The notes: generated from the sequence alone by a model not told the origin. A DNA stretch of 64,000 bases from Fischerella muscicola PCC 7414 (GCF_000317205.1 NZ_AJLK01000117.1:53503-117502); one strand, 5' to 3'; shown: positions 19,354-29,103, counted from the stretch's first letter. Numbers and translations are program-made.

Positions 19354-19381
19354 GGGGCGGGTTCTATGCCTGCCCTTTTTT
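19354..19381 (+). terminator. Rho-independent terminator after ndhD
   Basis: GGGCGGG pairs with CCTGCCC (one G-U) over a short loop, followed by six T. A second inverted repeat, AAGGTAAAA / TTTTACCTT, lies just upstream at 19314-19340. Confidence 0.85.
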
Positions 19382-19555
19382 GTGTGCTAATTCGGGACTG
19401 TAGAAATGTATTTAAGCTAGCTGACGAGGATCATCAGCAGGTGGATGCCAACCAGCTTGCACCTAAAACCTACGAGCATCTCGAATTGTTCCCTCGTCAT
19501 GTAAGCTTGGGAGAAAGAAACAATCATCAGAATTAACGCCCAGCGAGAACTGCTA

Positions 19556-19774
19556 ATGGCGTACCTTGATCGCTCGTTTGATGAACGTGCAGAAAACTTT
19601 CGCGCTTTATTTTCTGTAGTTGATAGTGCGATCGCATCTGGTAATAATGAGCAATTAGCCCTTGCTTTAAATTCAATTACAGAAATAGCTAAATCCAGCC
19701 CATTCAAAGACCTTGCCAATTTAACATCTGTTCGCGCTGCATTGAACGATCCAAATCACGAATGGACATTTTGA
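19556..19774 (+). CDS. Small protein of unknown function
   Basis: 72 residues, mostly helical and without membrane segments: LDRSFDERAENFRALFSVVDSA, then a middle helix and a C-terminal SVRAALNDPNHEW. I do not recognise the family. Codon use and a HIP1 site inside the frame look native, and the frame extends in phase upstream as far as about 19502 with no start codon, so the gene may be a shortened 3' end of something longer. The following 200 bp (19775-19971) is an open but degraded stretch without a gene I can support. Confidence 0.45.
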   Translation: MAYLDRSFDERAENFRALFSVVDSAIASGNNEQLALALNSITEIAKSSPFKDLANLTSVRAALNDPNHEWTF

Positions 19775-19971
19775 TTATTCGCTGATTGGTACAGATGACT
19801 TCTACGACATTTATTTGTCAATATACGTAGTATTGCCCTACCTTATCCAGGTGTGGGTATTTTTTTGGAAGCTCACTTCATTCATAGACACTGTGCGATC
19901 GCTACTCATATCAGATCATTCAGAATCCTTCTCTACAATCTATAGTAGAATCTTAATTCTGCAAATCTCCC

Positions 19972-20649
19972 ATGCTAGACTACAACCCTTTAAAGTGCTT
20001 ACCCTCTTCTGAGGAATTGCCCGATTCTGACGACACACCTGTGGATAACGAACTACAAGATTTAATTCCTAGCTTATTAAAAGCAATACTGGCTTTGCTG
20101 TGGTCGGATCGTTGGGATTGGTTCTTTGGGGTTGATATGGGTATCTATTATGACCCGAATCAACCTGCTATTGTCCCTGATGGGTTTCTCAGCTTGGGAG
20201 TTCAGCGCTTTATAGATGAAGATTTGCGTTTGAGTTATGTGCTGTGGGAAGAGAAAAAACTACCCATTTTAGTTTTGGAAGTTGTTTCTCACAAGTATCG
20301 GGGCGAGTACACTACTAAAAAAGCACTCTACGCAAAATTAGAGATTTTGTACTATGTGGTCTACAATCCCCGTCGTCGCAAGAAACCACCTCTAGAGGTG
20401 TATCGCTTAGAGAATGGCGAATATATTTTACAGCCAGGAAACCCAGTTTGGCTAAGCGAAATTGGTTTAGGAATTGGCAGAGAACGAGGAACTTATCAAG
20501 GCATTACACGAGAGTGGTTGTACTGGTATGACGAGAAAGGGCAAAGATTGCTCACGCCAGAAGAACGCATTCAAGAAGCAGAACGACGGGCGCAAATGCT
20601 GGCGGAACGGCTAAAAGCCTTAGGTATAGATCCAGAAAGTTTAACTTAA
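19972..20649 (+). CDS. Uma2 family endonuclease-like protein (DUF820)
   Basis: 225 residues. The restriction-endonuclease-like Uma2 fold is indicated by FFGVDMGIYYDPNQPAIVPD, containing the first acidic position (IVPDGFLSLG), then LPILVLEVVSH with the Glu-x-Val pattern, then KKALYAKLEILYYVVYNP. These proteins are very numerous in filamentous cyanobacteria, often near repeats, and their role is unknown. The C-terminal helix (PEERIQEAERRAQMLAERLK) is charged and coiled-coil-like, a common ending for the family. No partner gene is evident. Confidence 0.85.
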   Translation: MLDYNPLKCLPSSEELPDSDDTPVDNELQDLIPSLLKAILALLWSDRWDWFFGVDMGIYYDPNQPAIVPDGFLSLGVQRFIDEDLRLSYVLWEEKKLPILVLEVVSHKYRGEYTTKKALYAKLEILYYVVYNPRRRKKPPLEVYRLENGEYILQPGNPVWLSEIGLGIGRERGTYQGITREWLYWYDEKGQRLLTPEERIQEAERRAQMLAERLKALGIDPESLT

Positions 20650-21190
20650 GATTGGCTAAGACTGTTGGTTGCAGAAGCTTTTTTGTTTCTTTATATCTAT
20701 CTAAATTAAATTTGTTCCTTTTTGGTATTGCAATTTTAAAAATTTTATAGTAGAAAATCAAATCACAAGTTTACAGAAATACCCTCTTGTCTGCATAACT
20801 TACACCTAAGGGCGATCCCCGTATCTTAAACAAACTATGAATAGTTGATAAAAAAGCATAGAATACAGCATCATATCAAGCAAACTTAATGTAATTATAA
20901 AAAAATGTAATCAAAAATTGTGCTGGTAAGTAATTAAGTTCTAGAATTGGAACTATTTTTGTAGTTCAGCTATCTAGGAATAAGATTCATCAACAGTAAA
21001 CAAACCCAAATCGAAATAATTATTTATCACTAGTAATGGTTTGCCAGGTTTCAAAACAAATCATAGAAACTCATCATGAACTAAATGTTTGATGAACGCT
21101 TATACAGTCTTTATCTGTTTTTGATCCCCATTTCGATAAAATGACTTGGCAGAACCTTATAACTAAAAACCGCTTTTGACAGCGACGCCC
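20650..21190. other. A+T-rich intergenic region, nothing identified
   Basis: About 540 bp without a supported gene or strong repeat. It probably contains the promoter of the permease operon at 21191. I looked for a Zur-type palindrome and for riboswitch-like stems and saw neither. Confidence 0.5.
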
Positions 21191-22237
21191 ATGAATAAAC
21201 TTAACAATGGTTTTACTCTATTTCTGAGTCTGCTAGTCGAGGCGATGCCTTTTTTGCTATTGGGAGTATTATTCTCCAGCTTGCTGCTATTTTTTGTCGA
21301 TGAGCGCAAATTGGTAGACAAAATGCCTAAAAATCCCCTACTAGGGGCTTTGGTCGGTAGTATGGTAGGGTTTTTGTTTCCGGTCTGTGAGTGTGGTAAT
21401 GTGCCAGTGGCACGGCGCTTATTGATGCAGGGAGTGCCTACATCAGTAGTAATAGGCTTTTTGCTTGCAGCACCAACAATTAATCCGATTGTGATTTGGG
21501 CGACTTGGACAGCATTTCGCGATCAGCCAGAAATAGTAGTATTGCGAGTAGTGTTTTCCCTATTAATTGCAACTATTATTGGCTTCGTCTTTAGTTTTCA
21601 AAAAGACCTGACTCCTATAGTTCAACCGGCGCTTGCTCGTTACTTGAAATTTAACCCACCCCCAACTGCACAAACAAAACGCCGTCCAAAGCTTTCCCAA
21701 GCACAGCAGCAAGCAAGTGTACCGACTTTATTACAGTCTGGAACGTTTTTGTTAGGAGCAGGGCAAGCTACGCGGTTAGAAACTGCTGCGGAAGCCACAA
21801 CTTCAAATTCTCCTCAGAGTAAACCCTTAGGAGCTAAACTCCAATTAGTCTTAGAAAATACCGTGCAGGAACTGCGGGAATTAGGAGCAGTACTAGTGAT
21901 TGGTAGTGCGATCGCAGCTGCTATTCAAGTTCTCGCTCCTCGCGAATTAATTCTTAGCTTGGGTTCAGGCCCCATTAGTTCAATTACTGCCATGTTGGTA
22001 TTGGCGGCGGTAGTGTCAATTTGCTCTACTGTTGATTCTTTTTTTGCTCTGTCTTTTGCCTCTGTTTTTACTAGTGGTTCTTTATTAGCATTTTTGGTAT
22101 TTGGACCGATGGTTGACCTTAAAGGCGTGGGGTTGATGTTAACAATATTTAAACCCAGAGCTATCTTTTACTTGTTTGCTTTAGCAGCACTATTAACTTT
22201 TTTGTTTACCCTGATACTGAATTTGCACTTTATTTAA
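21191..22237 (+). CDS. Permease of the UPF0718/COG0701 family
   Basis: About 348 residues, eight or more hydrophobic helices in two halves joined by a polar loop (about 160-225). Family marks: FLLLGVLFSSLLLFFVDE, FPVCECGNVPVARRLL (a conserved CxCG motif in the membrane), GFLLAAPTINPIVIWATW, then in the second half SICSTVDSFFALSFAS. These proteins are predicted exporters of metal(loid) or other ions; ArsP, for organoarsenicals, belongs to the same superfamily. Start: ATG at 21191 is used; TTG at 21176 is in frame. The next gene encodes its usual partner, so the pair probably acts together. Confidence 0.85.
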   Translation: MNKLNNGFTLFLSLLVEAMPFLLLGVLFSSLLLFFVDERKLVDKMPKNPLLGALVGSMVGFLFPVCECGNVPVARRLLMQGVPTSVVIGFLLAAPTINPIVIWATWTAFRDQPEIVVLRVVFSLLIATIIGFVFSFQKDLTPIVQPALARYLKFNPPPTAQTKRRPKLSQAQQQASVPTLLQSGTFLLGAGQATRLETAAEATTSNSPQSKPLGAKLQLVLENTVQELRELGAVLVIGSAIAAAIQVLAPRELILSLGSGPISSITAMLVLAAVVSICSTVDSFFALSFASVFTSGSLLAFLVFGPMVDLKGVGLMLTIFKPRAIFYLFALAALLTFLFTLILNLHFI

Positions 22238-22288
22238 AAAACTGGCAAATGGTCAATTGTGAATAAATAAACTCTTGGCTCTGGAGCA

Positions 22289-23062
22289 ATGACAACAATC
22301 CCAAATCGCAAATTAAAAATTAAAAACTTGTTACTTTCATGGCTTGATATCCTAGCAATTACTGCTTGGGGTATTTTGTTGTTAAAGTACTGGCTAACTA
22401 ACAAACTGAATTTGTTAATTCATCCCAATTATTTTGGATTAGTAGTTACAGCTGCATTCGGCTTACTAATTATCAGTTTTTTCAAAATCAAACAAGCTTG
22501 GCAGCGACGTCGCTATGAAGTAACTGCTAACTTTCAACACATAAATTTATTTCCGCCTGGATGGGGTAGTGCTTTGCTGTTAGTGGCGGCAGTTTTGGGA
22601 TTTATCATTACACCACAAGTATTTGCTAGTGATAAAGCACTGCAACGAGATTTCAGTGAATTATTGGGTTCCACACGTGTTAAACCGCAAGCATTCCGTG
22701 CCTCTGTTGCTCCTGAGCAGCGATCGCTCGTAGACTGGGTACGTATGCTTAACGTCTATCCAGAACCCGATAGATATCAAGGTAATAAAGTCAAGGTACA
22801 AGGATTTGTCATCCATCCACCAGATTTAGGAAAAGAATATCTCTTTTTAGCGCGATTTGTTCTAACTTGCTGTGCCGCCGATGCTTATCCTGTAGGATTA
22901 CCAGTCAAATTAAAAGAAACCCGCGATCAGTATCCACCTGATACCTGGCTAGAAGTAGAGGGAGAAATGACCACAGAAACAATCGCAGACAAACGTCAAC
23001 TTACCATTGCTGCCAGTTCCCTGAAAAAAATTCCCCAACCAAAAAATCCCTATAGTTATTAG
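22289..23062 (+). CDS. TIGR03943 family protein, predicted permease partner subunit
   Basis: 257 residues: two or three N-terminal hydrophobic helices (about 15-30, 42-65, 85-105) followed by a soluble beta-rich domain with KVKVQGFVIHPP, FVLTCCAADAYPVGLPV and a WLEVEGEM stretch. This is the pattern of YcgQ-like TIGR03943 proteins, which occur next to COG0701 permeases as they do here (51 bp downstream, same strand). The CC pair could bind metal (inference). Substrate unknown. Confidence 0.85.
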   Translation: MTTIPNRKLKIKNLLLSWLDILAITAWGILLLKYWLTNKLNLLIHPNYFGLVVTAAFGLLIISFFKIKQAWQRRRYEVTANFQHINLFPPGWGSALLLVAAVLGFIITPQVFASDKALQRDFSELLGSTRVKPQAFRASVAPEQRSLVDWVRMLNVYPEPDRYQGNKVKVQGFVIHPPDLGKEYLFLARFVLTCCAADAYPVGLPVKLKETRDQYPPDTWLEVEGEMTTETIADKRQLTIAASSLKKIPQPKNPYSY

Positions 23063-23140
23063 TTGTTAGTTATTAGTTGTTAGTTGTTAGTTGTTTGTAA
23101 TCACAACCAACAACCAACAATCAACAATCAACAAATTACA
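23060..23140. repeat. Heptamer-repeat hairpin (GTTGTTA / CAACAAT type)
   Basis: TAGTTGTTAGTTATTAGTTG-type left arm, TTGTAATCAC centre and ACCAACAATCAACAATCAAC-type right arm. It lies between the TIGR03943 stop (23062) and the next start (23142) and can form a long imperfect stem. Confidence 0.75.
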
Positions 23141-23141
23141 A

Positions 23142-24695
23142 ATGACTACTAAAAAATATTTTTTCCAACCCTTAGATCGCATTGCGCTCGCATTAATGTT
23201 ATTGCTGATTTTGGTAATTGGGCTAATCATATCCCAAGGTGATGTAGTCAGAGTTCGTGTCCGCGAATTCACCTGGAAGCACTTACAAAGTGAAGAAAAA
23301 GATATATCTGTGAGTAATTTCACCACCCAAAACCAAAAAATTGGCTCAGAGTACAAAGCCTTTGTCCTGACTTTTAGTCGTCCTATGGATACGAAAAGCG
23401 TAGAGGAAAATTTGAAAATAGAGCCTCCCTTAGCAGGTACATTCAGTTGGGCGGGGCGACGCATGGGTTATAGCTTCATCACACCAGCACCCTATGGAAC
23501 AACTTATAAAGTGAGCTTAGAAGGGGCAAAAGACAAATTTGCTACCCAAGAAAAAACTAATAAAACCATACAACCATTTCAAACAACATTTAGCACACGC
23601 GATCGCGTGATTCTTTATATCGGATCTAGCGATGAAGACAAAGGAAGGTTAATTCTTTACAACTTAACCCAAGAACAAAAAAAGATACTTACCCCCAAGG
23701 ATTTAGTCGTTACTGACTTTAAGCCATTTCCAGATGGACAGAAAATATTATTCTCGGCTCGCCCCGCCGATAGTCAAGATTTACTATCAGCACAGTTGTA
23801 CACAGTCACAACTGGCTTTAGTGCGCCCCATCAAACCAAAGCAGAACCACCTGCTAAAGTAGACTTGCTTTTAGACAATAAAGAATATCAAAACTTGAAA
23901 TTTGATGTATCGCCTGATGGGCAAACAATAGTCGTCCAAAGGGGGAAGAAAGATAATCCTGGTGACTTTGGGTTGTGGTTTATGCCAGTTACCAGTGACA
24001 GTTCTGACACAAAACCGACTCCTCAACGCTTGCAAAGTCAACCGGGGGGAGATTTTATGATTACACCGGATAGTAAAGCTGTAGCGCTTGCCCAAGGCCA
24101 GGGGACAGCCATTTTACCTCTACAAAAAGATGGCACTAAACCCCTAGATTTTTTCCCACAATTTGGCTTGGTACAAGCCTTCTCCGGGGATGGTTCCCAA
24201 GCCGCAATGGTTAAATTTAATACGGATTATACACGGGATTTGTTTTTAGTCACTAACCAGGGGGTTCAGAAAAAACTGTTATCCACCACAGGTTCTATAG
24301 TTAATTGTCAATTTGATGCTGCCTCCCCTACACTCTATTGCTTGCTAACACAGCTACTACCAGGAGAGTATTATCAAGAACAACCATATTTAATTGCAAT
24401 AGATATCAAAACGGGGGAACAGAAACCATTATTGGTGCTACCGCCCGACCAACGAAACGTCCAGATGAGTTTATCTCCTGATGGCTTAGGTTTATTATTT
24501 GACCAGATTCAGACCCAAACCAACCCAACTACAACACCAAATGCACCTTTTTTGACAACTGATGATGGAGAGACCATTACCACTAGCAACCTGTGGTTAA
24601 TGCCATTATTACCAATAGCGGATGCCCAGTCCAGCGCAGACCTTAAACCAGAACAATTGCCCTTAACAGGGTTTTATCCTCGTTGGTTGCCCTGA
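23142..24695 (+). CDS. Membrane-anchored Ig-like plus beta-propeller protein
   Basis: 517 residues. One N-terminal membrane helix (about 12-32: IALALMLLLILVIGLIIS), an Ig-like domain of the SbsA type (about 60-150, FVLTFSRPMDTKSVEENLKI), then TolB/WD40-like propeller repeats (KILFSARP, FDVSPDGQTIVVQRG, MSLSPDGLGLLFDQ) to the end. The likely location is the outer face of the plasma membrane. It follows the permease pair on the same strand after a repeat element, so it may or may not be cotranscribed. Start: ATG at 23142; the upstream frame to 23091 is repeat DNA. Exact role unknown. Confidence 0.8.
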   Translation: MTTKKYFFQPLDRIALALMLLLILVIGLIISQGDVVRVRVREFTWKHLQSEEKDISVSNFTTQNQKIGSEYKAFVLTFSRPMDTKSVEENLKIEPPLAGTFSWAGRRMGYSFITPAPYGTTYKVSLEGAKDKFATQEKTNKTIQPFQTTFSTRDRVILYIGSSDEDKGRLILYNLTQEQKKILTPKDLVVTDFKPFPDGQKILFSARPADSQDLLSAQLYTVTTGFSAPHQTKAEPPAKVDLLLDNKEYQNLKFDVSPDGQTIVVQRGKKDNPGDFGLWFMPVTSDSSDTKPTPQRLQSQPGGDFMITPDSKAVALAQGQGTAILPLQKDGTKPLDFFPQFGLVQAFSGDGSQAAMVKFNTDYTRDLFLVTNQGVQKKLLSTTGSIVNCQFDAASPTLYCLLTQLLPGEYYQEQPYLIAIDIKTGEQKPLLVLPPDQRNVQMSLSPDGLGLLFDQIQTQTNPTTTPNAPFLTTDDGETITTSNLWLMPLLPIADAQSSADLKPEQLPLTGFYPRWLP

Positions 24696-24919
24696 TGAGG
24701 AGGTGGGGGAGTATGAGGGGTGTGAGGAGTATGAAGGGTGGAGGAGAAAAATTTTTCCCATTCTTGGGTAGCGAAAAGTTATAACAAAATAATCACAAAT
24801 GACTCTCCCTGGGTAGGTGACAAACTTGCCTTATGGAGTAGATTTTGATAAGACAGCATTTATTATGTAATGCTGCCGCAGTCACCAATCGATAAGTTTA
24901 TGCTGGTGGGTGAAAAGTC

Positions 24920-26449
24920 ATGAATGAAGCAGACACCCCAAATAACGGGGCTTTTATTGAACCCCTAGATCCTGCTAAGGCGTCACAACCGCAACAAGCA
25001 AGTTGTCCTTTTTATTCTGTTTTGCCTGTTGACAACAGAACAATTTCACAATTGCCGTTGTTAGCACCAGCAGAAGATAAACAGTGTCAGGAAGATGCAT
25101 CTTGTCAAGACTCAATGACCGAAACAAACGAACCAATAGAGGTAATTAGTAATTCTCAATGCGTATTAGAGTTAAATCAGCAGCAGTTAGAAGACTTAGA
25201 ACCTGAACTAGATTGGGTTGCGGAGCCTGAAAAAGAAAAAGAAGTACAGATTGATTCTGAATTTAAACAACTGTTGGCATTAAATGAAGAATTGCGTGCT
25301 GCCAACAATGATTTATATGAACAGGTAGAAAGCTTAAAAAATGCTCTGTCTGAGTCAGAAGCCGCTGTACAATGGCAGAAAAAGCGTTCTGCTGTTGCAG
25401 AGGCTATGCTCAACCAACAGACTCAAGAACTGACTGCTGCTCAAGAACAAATAAAGTCCTTATTTCAGCAATTGGAAACTGCGCTCCAAACAGTTCAAAC
25501 TCAAGAAACTGCTATAGAGAACTATAAAGCACAGCTAGAAATTACCCAACAACGTCTTGCCCTGCTGGAACGAGAATGTACCTTAATTCAGACTAAATAT
25601 AACGAACAATCCCACCAGCTATTACAATCAGAAAATTCTTGTCGAGAATTGCGTACTCGGTTAATGCGGCAACAACGCCAGACATTACAATTCAAAGCAG
25701 CTCTAGAAAAATGTCTGGAAACACCACCAGTTCCTAGTTCTGATTCTACAGATACTCATGCTGATGCCAACAATGTAGGTGACAGACAAGTTAGAAATTA
25801 TCGGCGGACTCATTCTTTAGTTCCCAACCAGCAACCAATTCAACCTTGGTCAGCAGAACTTGATTCTTCTTGTGAGGATACAGGTAGTTTCTGGGTAGAC
25901 TCTTCTTTATCAACCCCGCATACATGGGAAAACCCCACCTCTGACCAATTGTCGACTGCTGACACTCCATCTCCAAAAAGCACATCGACAACAGAGCAAT
26001 TAACTACTAACTCAGAAATTGATGATGCAACTGAACCAAAAATAGTTTCATCTTCCGATTCCTTAAGTTTGGATGAGCAAGTAGAAAACTTAATTCAGTT
26101 ATTTTTTGCAGCTCAAACTACATCTGCATCACCACCCTGTGTTGAAAATACAGAAGATATGGAAGATGCAAAGAGTGAGGATGAAGTTGTGACACCCATT
26201 TGGGAAACGGTTGCTACCTCAGTTGAGGATACAAAAGAACCAATAGTTGTCATTCCAGTTAGTGCTGATACAGATTCTGAGGAGAATGAGGATTTCTGGT
26301 TAGATGTGTCACCATTACCTCCGTCATTATCAGGCTCTACTGAGTCTTCTAAATCACCCTCACCTTTGCTTTATCCCGAACGACCACCCAAAGGGCGAAA
26401 GTCTTTAGCATCTGTAGAATTGCCGAATTTTCGCCCTAATACTCAATGA
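24920..26449 (+). CDS. Coiled-coil protein of unknown function
   Basis: 509 residues, acidic, no signal peptide or membrane segment. Three parts: a low-complexity N-terminus (1-105), a long coiled coil (about 110-265; LLALNEELRAANNDLYEQVE and heptads rich in Gln, Glu and Leu) and a Ser/Thr/Glu-rich probably disordered tail (270-509). It is an apparently cyanobacterial protein with no motif that I can assign. It could act as a scaffold or as a cytoskeletal or motility factor, but this is only suggested by shape. Start: ATG at 24920 (MNEADTP). The upstream 220 bp has GTGAGGAG-type repeat units at about 24696-24745. Confidence 0.75.
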   Translation: MNEADTPNNGAFIEPLDPAKASQPQQASCPFYSVLPVDNRTISQLPLLAPAEDKQCQEDASCQDSMTETNEPIEVISNSQCVLELNQQQLEDLEPELDWVAEPEKEKEVQIDSEFKQLLALNEELRAANNDLYEQVESLKNALSESEAAVQWQKKRSAVAEAMLNQQTQELTAAQEQIKSLFQQLETALQTVQTQETAIENYKAQLEITQQRLALLERECTLIQTKYNEQSHQLLQSENSCRELRTRLMRQQRQTLQFKAALEKCLETPPVPSSDSTDTHADANNVGDRQVRNYRRTHSLVPNQQPIQPWSAELDSSCEDTGSFWVDSSLSTPHTWENPTSDQLSTADTPSPKSTSTTEQLTTNSEIDDATEPKIVSSSDSLSLDEQVENLIQLFFAAQTTSASPPCVENTEDMEDAKSEDEVVTPIWETVATSVEDTKEPIVVIPVSADTDSEENEDFWLDVSPLPPSLSGSTESSKSPSPLLYPERPPKGRKSLASVELPNFRPNTQ

Positions 26450-26509
26450 AGAAGGCAGAGCTATGCAGAAGGATAAATACTAATAATTAACCCTTCCCCT
26501 TTCCCCTTC

Positions 26510-26565
26510 TTGACTATGGACTCTTGACAATTGACTCTTGACTATGGACTCTTGACTCTTGAGTG
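26510..26565. repeat. TTGACTC/TTGACTA heptamer tandem repeat
   Basis: Several copies of TTGACTA, TTGACTC and TTGACAA units in a row, overlapping the 3' end of the minus-strand cyclase gene (stop at 26514). The last residues of that protein (about HTQESRVHSQESIVKSP) are therefore encoded by repeat DNA. Confidence 0.75.
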
Positions 26566-28703
26566 TGAACTTTTTTAATTTCTGGTTTGCCCTTACCTGT
26601 GGTCAAAGCATAGCTAATTGCTAATAGGTGCAACCACAATGCTGGAGAGCAATTTTCCAACCACTGATTACGGTGCAGAAAATTCGGTAGCCATCCACTT
26701 AGTAAAGCACTAATGAGGCTATGACGGATAAAGTCAAAATAGTTGCCTAACCAACGCAATAAATCTTTAGCACCAGCTAGTTCCCAAATCCACAGTAGCA
26801 ATGCTGGGTTTTTCTTGGCTGCTTTCAGTGCTAAACGATTAAAAGTAAGCAAATTAAATCTATCTTTGATAAAATCGTCTGCTACTTCTAGGGGTTCATC
26901 TGCTAACAAACCAAAGAAGTTATTCAGCATGGTGTTTATGCGTTCTGGTGGTAAGAATTTACCAGTAGGAACCATCATGCCTTTGGAAAACATCCAAGTC
27001 ACAGCAATATTATTTTGAAAGGCACGAATTCGGTTCAAGTGTTGGCAAGAAAGTAAGTCGTGTTTGAGGGCAATATCTAAAAGAGTAGTGAGGCGTTCTA
27101 GGTTACGAACCAAGGAACCAAATCCTGTGAAAACCAAGGGTGATTGGAGGGATGCTGCATCACCAATGGCTATTAATCGATCAAATGCTACTTTGCGATC
27201 GCTACTCCCCACACTAAAATGCCCTGGTATATAACCAAAGGTCGGCTTTTTCCAAACTAGTTTGTCCATGTCGCAGCGCCGATACTCTGGCAGAATTGTG
27301 AAAAAGTCTTCATATATTTCCAGCAAGGAACCGGGATTTTGAGAATTGACTTCATGGTAATGAAATAAATAAATTGTTAGTTCTTCGTCTGCACCAGGAA
27401 ATAATTCCCAAATTAACTGTCTTCCCCGCGAAATATCGCCGTGACTATTTAGCACATCCCCGTACTGAGAATCCCAAACTCCTGGTTCAAATCCTCGTTC
27501 TATTACTGCTCCTACCGTTGGACAAACACTGTCAAAAGCACGACCACCATTTAACTGCCAAGCGATCGGTGATGCTGTTCCCATCGCGTCTACCAGCATT
27601 CGTCCGCTTACGTGCTTGTCTATTTGGTTTTTTAAGTCTTTAACTGTAACAACAACTCCTGATGTATAAATATCAGCTTTGATAAACTCTGTTTCATCCC
27701 AGATTTCGCCACCTGCCAACCGCAGCTTTTGTCCGCATAATTGGAGCAATTTCTCGGAATCTAACCCCAAATTTAGAACTGTGGGAGTGTGCAAAATAGG
27801 TGCTTTTAGTTGCTTGGGAACATAAGCATCAAAAAATTTATTAAATCCATCTTTATACTCTCGGGCAATAATAGATTCAACTTCGTTGGGTGTCAGCAAA
27901 CCTAAGTTAATCAAACTTTGAATTTCATCACGAGAAATATTCCATTCTCGGTTCATGCGCCCAAAAGGCAACCGTTCCACTAACAGCACTTTGTAGCCTA
28001 ATTTTGCCATCACAGCCGCGTGAATTACACCAAGCGCACCGCCGATGTAGATTAAATCGTAGGTGGGGTGGTGGGGTGATGGGGTGGTGGGGAGACTATT
28101 TTCTCTTATCCCCCTATCTCCCCATTTACCCCTAATCCCCACTCCCTGGGGTCGTGGGGGCCCCGAGTTCCCCATCTCCCAATCTCCTTTATGGGAGAAA
28201 ACTACCTGACGCGGTTTTTGTGGATTCCGCACTCCTTGACGCCAGCGTTGCTCCCACCAGTACACTCGCTTGAGGTCATATTCGCCGTTGGGCATTTTTT
28301 GAAAATATTTGACGGTGAGGGGATAATAGGGAGCTAATGCTTCAAAAATCGATTGCTGGGATAAATCAATTGTTGGTGGTTCTGGGTATTGATGGGGAAA
28401 GCTGCTTCTAATCGCAGTTGTTAGCCTTTTGAGAATTTGTTTTTCCTGAGGAAAAACTTGCTCTGACCAGCGGAACGCTTTTAAGTAAGTAGTCCGTTGT
28501 ACCGACCAAACAAAGATAGAGAGTTCAACGGGCAAGTTTTCCGGAATATTTCTGCTATCATTTGTATTTTCAATCATTCTCAGGCAAAAACCATCCGGTG
28601 TCACCACTTTTTCCCCATTTCCTGGTTCAAACTCAGTTTGTAGCCATTTGCATACTGCTGCTGTGTCCGGAGTGGGGATTTCTATGTAAAGTATTTCTTT
28701 CAT
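26514..28703 (-). CDS. CruA/CruP-type lycopene cyclase family flavoprotein
   Basis: 729 residues. An N-terminal extension of about 170 residues typical of CruA/CruP is followed by a FAD-binding Rossmann segment YDLIYIGGALGVIHAAVMAK and FGRMNREWNISRDE, then VDAMGTASPIAWQ, DKLVWKKPTFGYIPG and AIGDAASLQSPLVFTGFGS. CruA-type enzymes cyclise lycopene in cyanobacteria lacking CrtL; CruP is a paralogue linked to epoxide or oxidative-stress control. Which of the two this is cannot be settled here. Residues about 170-213 are Gly/Arg/Pro-rich, encoded by GGGGTGATGGGG-type repeat DNA, and separate the N-terminal extension from the Rossmann domain. The last 15 or so residues come from a TTGACTC repeat. 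No operon partner. Confidence 0.85.
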   Translation of the reverse strand: MKEILYIEIPTPDTAAVCKWLQTEFEPGNGEKVVTPDGFCLRMIENTNDSRNIPENLPVELSIFVWSVQRTTYLKAFRWSEQVFPQEKQILKRLTTAIRSSFPHQYPEPPTIDLSQQSIFEALAPYYPLTVKYFQKMPNGEYDLKRVYWWEQRWRQGVRNPQKPRQVVFSHKGDWEMGNSGPPRPQGVGIRGKWGDRGIRENSLPTTPSPHHPTYDLIYIGGALGVIHAAVMAKLGYKVLLVERLPFGRMNREWNISRDEIQSLINLGLLTPNEVESIIAREYKDGFNKFFDAYVPKQLKAPILHTPTVLNLGLDSEKLLQLCGQKLRLAGGEIWDETEFIKADIYTSGVVVTVKDLKNQIDKHVSGRMLVDAMGTASPIAWQLNGGRAFDSVCPTVGAVIERGFEPGVWDSQYGDVLNSHGDISRGRQLIWELFPGADEELTIYLFHYHEVNSQNPGSLLEIYEDFFTILPEYRRCDMDKLVWKKPTFGYIPGHFSVGSSDRKVAFDRLIAIGDAASLQSPLVFTGFGSLVRNLERLTTLLDIALKHDLLSCQHLNRIRAFQNNIAVTWMFSKGMMVPTGKFLPPERINTMLNNFFGLLADEPLEVADDFIKDRFNLLTFNRLALKAAKKNPALLLWIWELAGAKDLLRWLGNYFDFIRHSLISALLSGWLPNFLHRNQWLENCSPALWLHLLAISYALTTGKGKPEIKKVHTQESRVHSQESIVKSP

Positions 28704-28864
28704 TCGTTTTTCAAATCTCCAATCATAATATGCACTAAGACAGATCCAAAACTAGGGTTATTTACGGTAAAATCCGCCCTATCTTGTTGAATAAAAATTC
28801 AATAAAGAAATTTTAAAAGTTTGTCAAAGTTTTTGTTCATTCTCTGTTTCATTAAACTTACGCC

Positions 28865-29098
28865 ATGAATTATCCCATTCCAGATAACCCTCAAGAAATC
28901 ATTGCCCTAAGGCAAAAGCCAGTTGATGAAGAAATAGTTGCTGCTGCGATCGCAGGTGTAATAAAAGTTGTCCGTGCCCAAGGTCAATCCCTAGAAGAAT
29001 TAACAGCTCAATTGCTAGCAGAAGACACTTTACTAGATAAACAGCAGCGACGTTGGCTGAGTCAAGTAGTTGCCCAAGCCTGGGAAAGTTTCTCTTAG
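28865..29098 (+). CDS. Small conserved-looking protein of unknown function
   Basis: 77 residues, soluble and helical: VDEEIVAAAIAGVIKVVRAQ, SLEELTAQLLAEDTLLD, QRRWLSQVVAQAWESF. It contains a HIP1 site in frame and has normal codon use. I take it to be a cyanobacterium-specific small protein; no function is assignable. Divergent from the cyclase gene (160-bp spacer, A+T-rich). Repeat elements begin directly after its stop. Confidence 0.65.
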   Translation: MNYPIPDNPQEIIALRQKPVDEEIVAAAIAGVIKVVRAQGQSLEELTAQLLAEDTLLDKQQRRWLSQVVAQAWESFS

Positions 29099-29103
29099 AT
29101 TTT

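Noticed and set aside
19417..19719. 100-codon minus-strand frame opposite the small protein at 19556
   Set aside because: The plus-strand frame has better codon use and an in-frame HIP1 site; the minus frame looks like its shadow.
19815..20012. 65-codon frame before the Uma2 gene
   Set aside because: Hydrophobic, no ribosome site, no family resemblance; degraded spacer is more likely.
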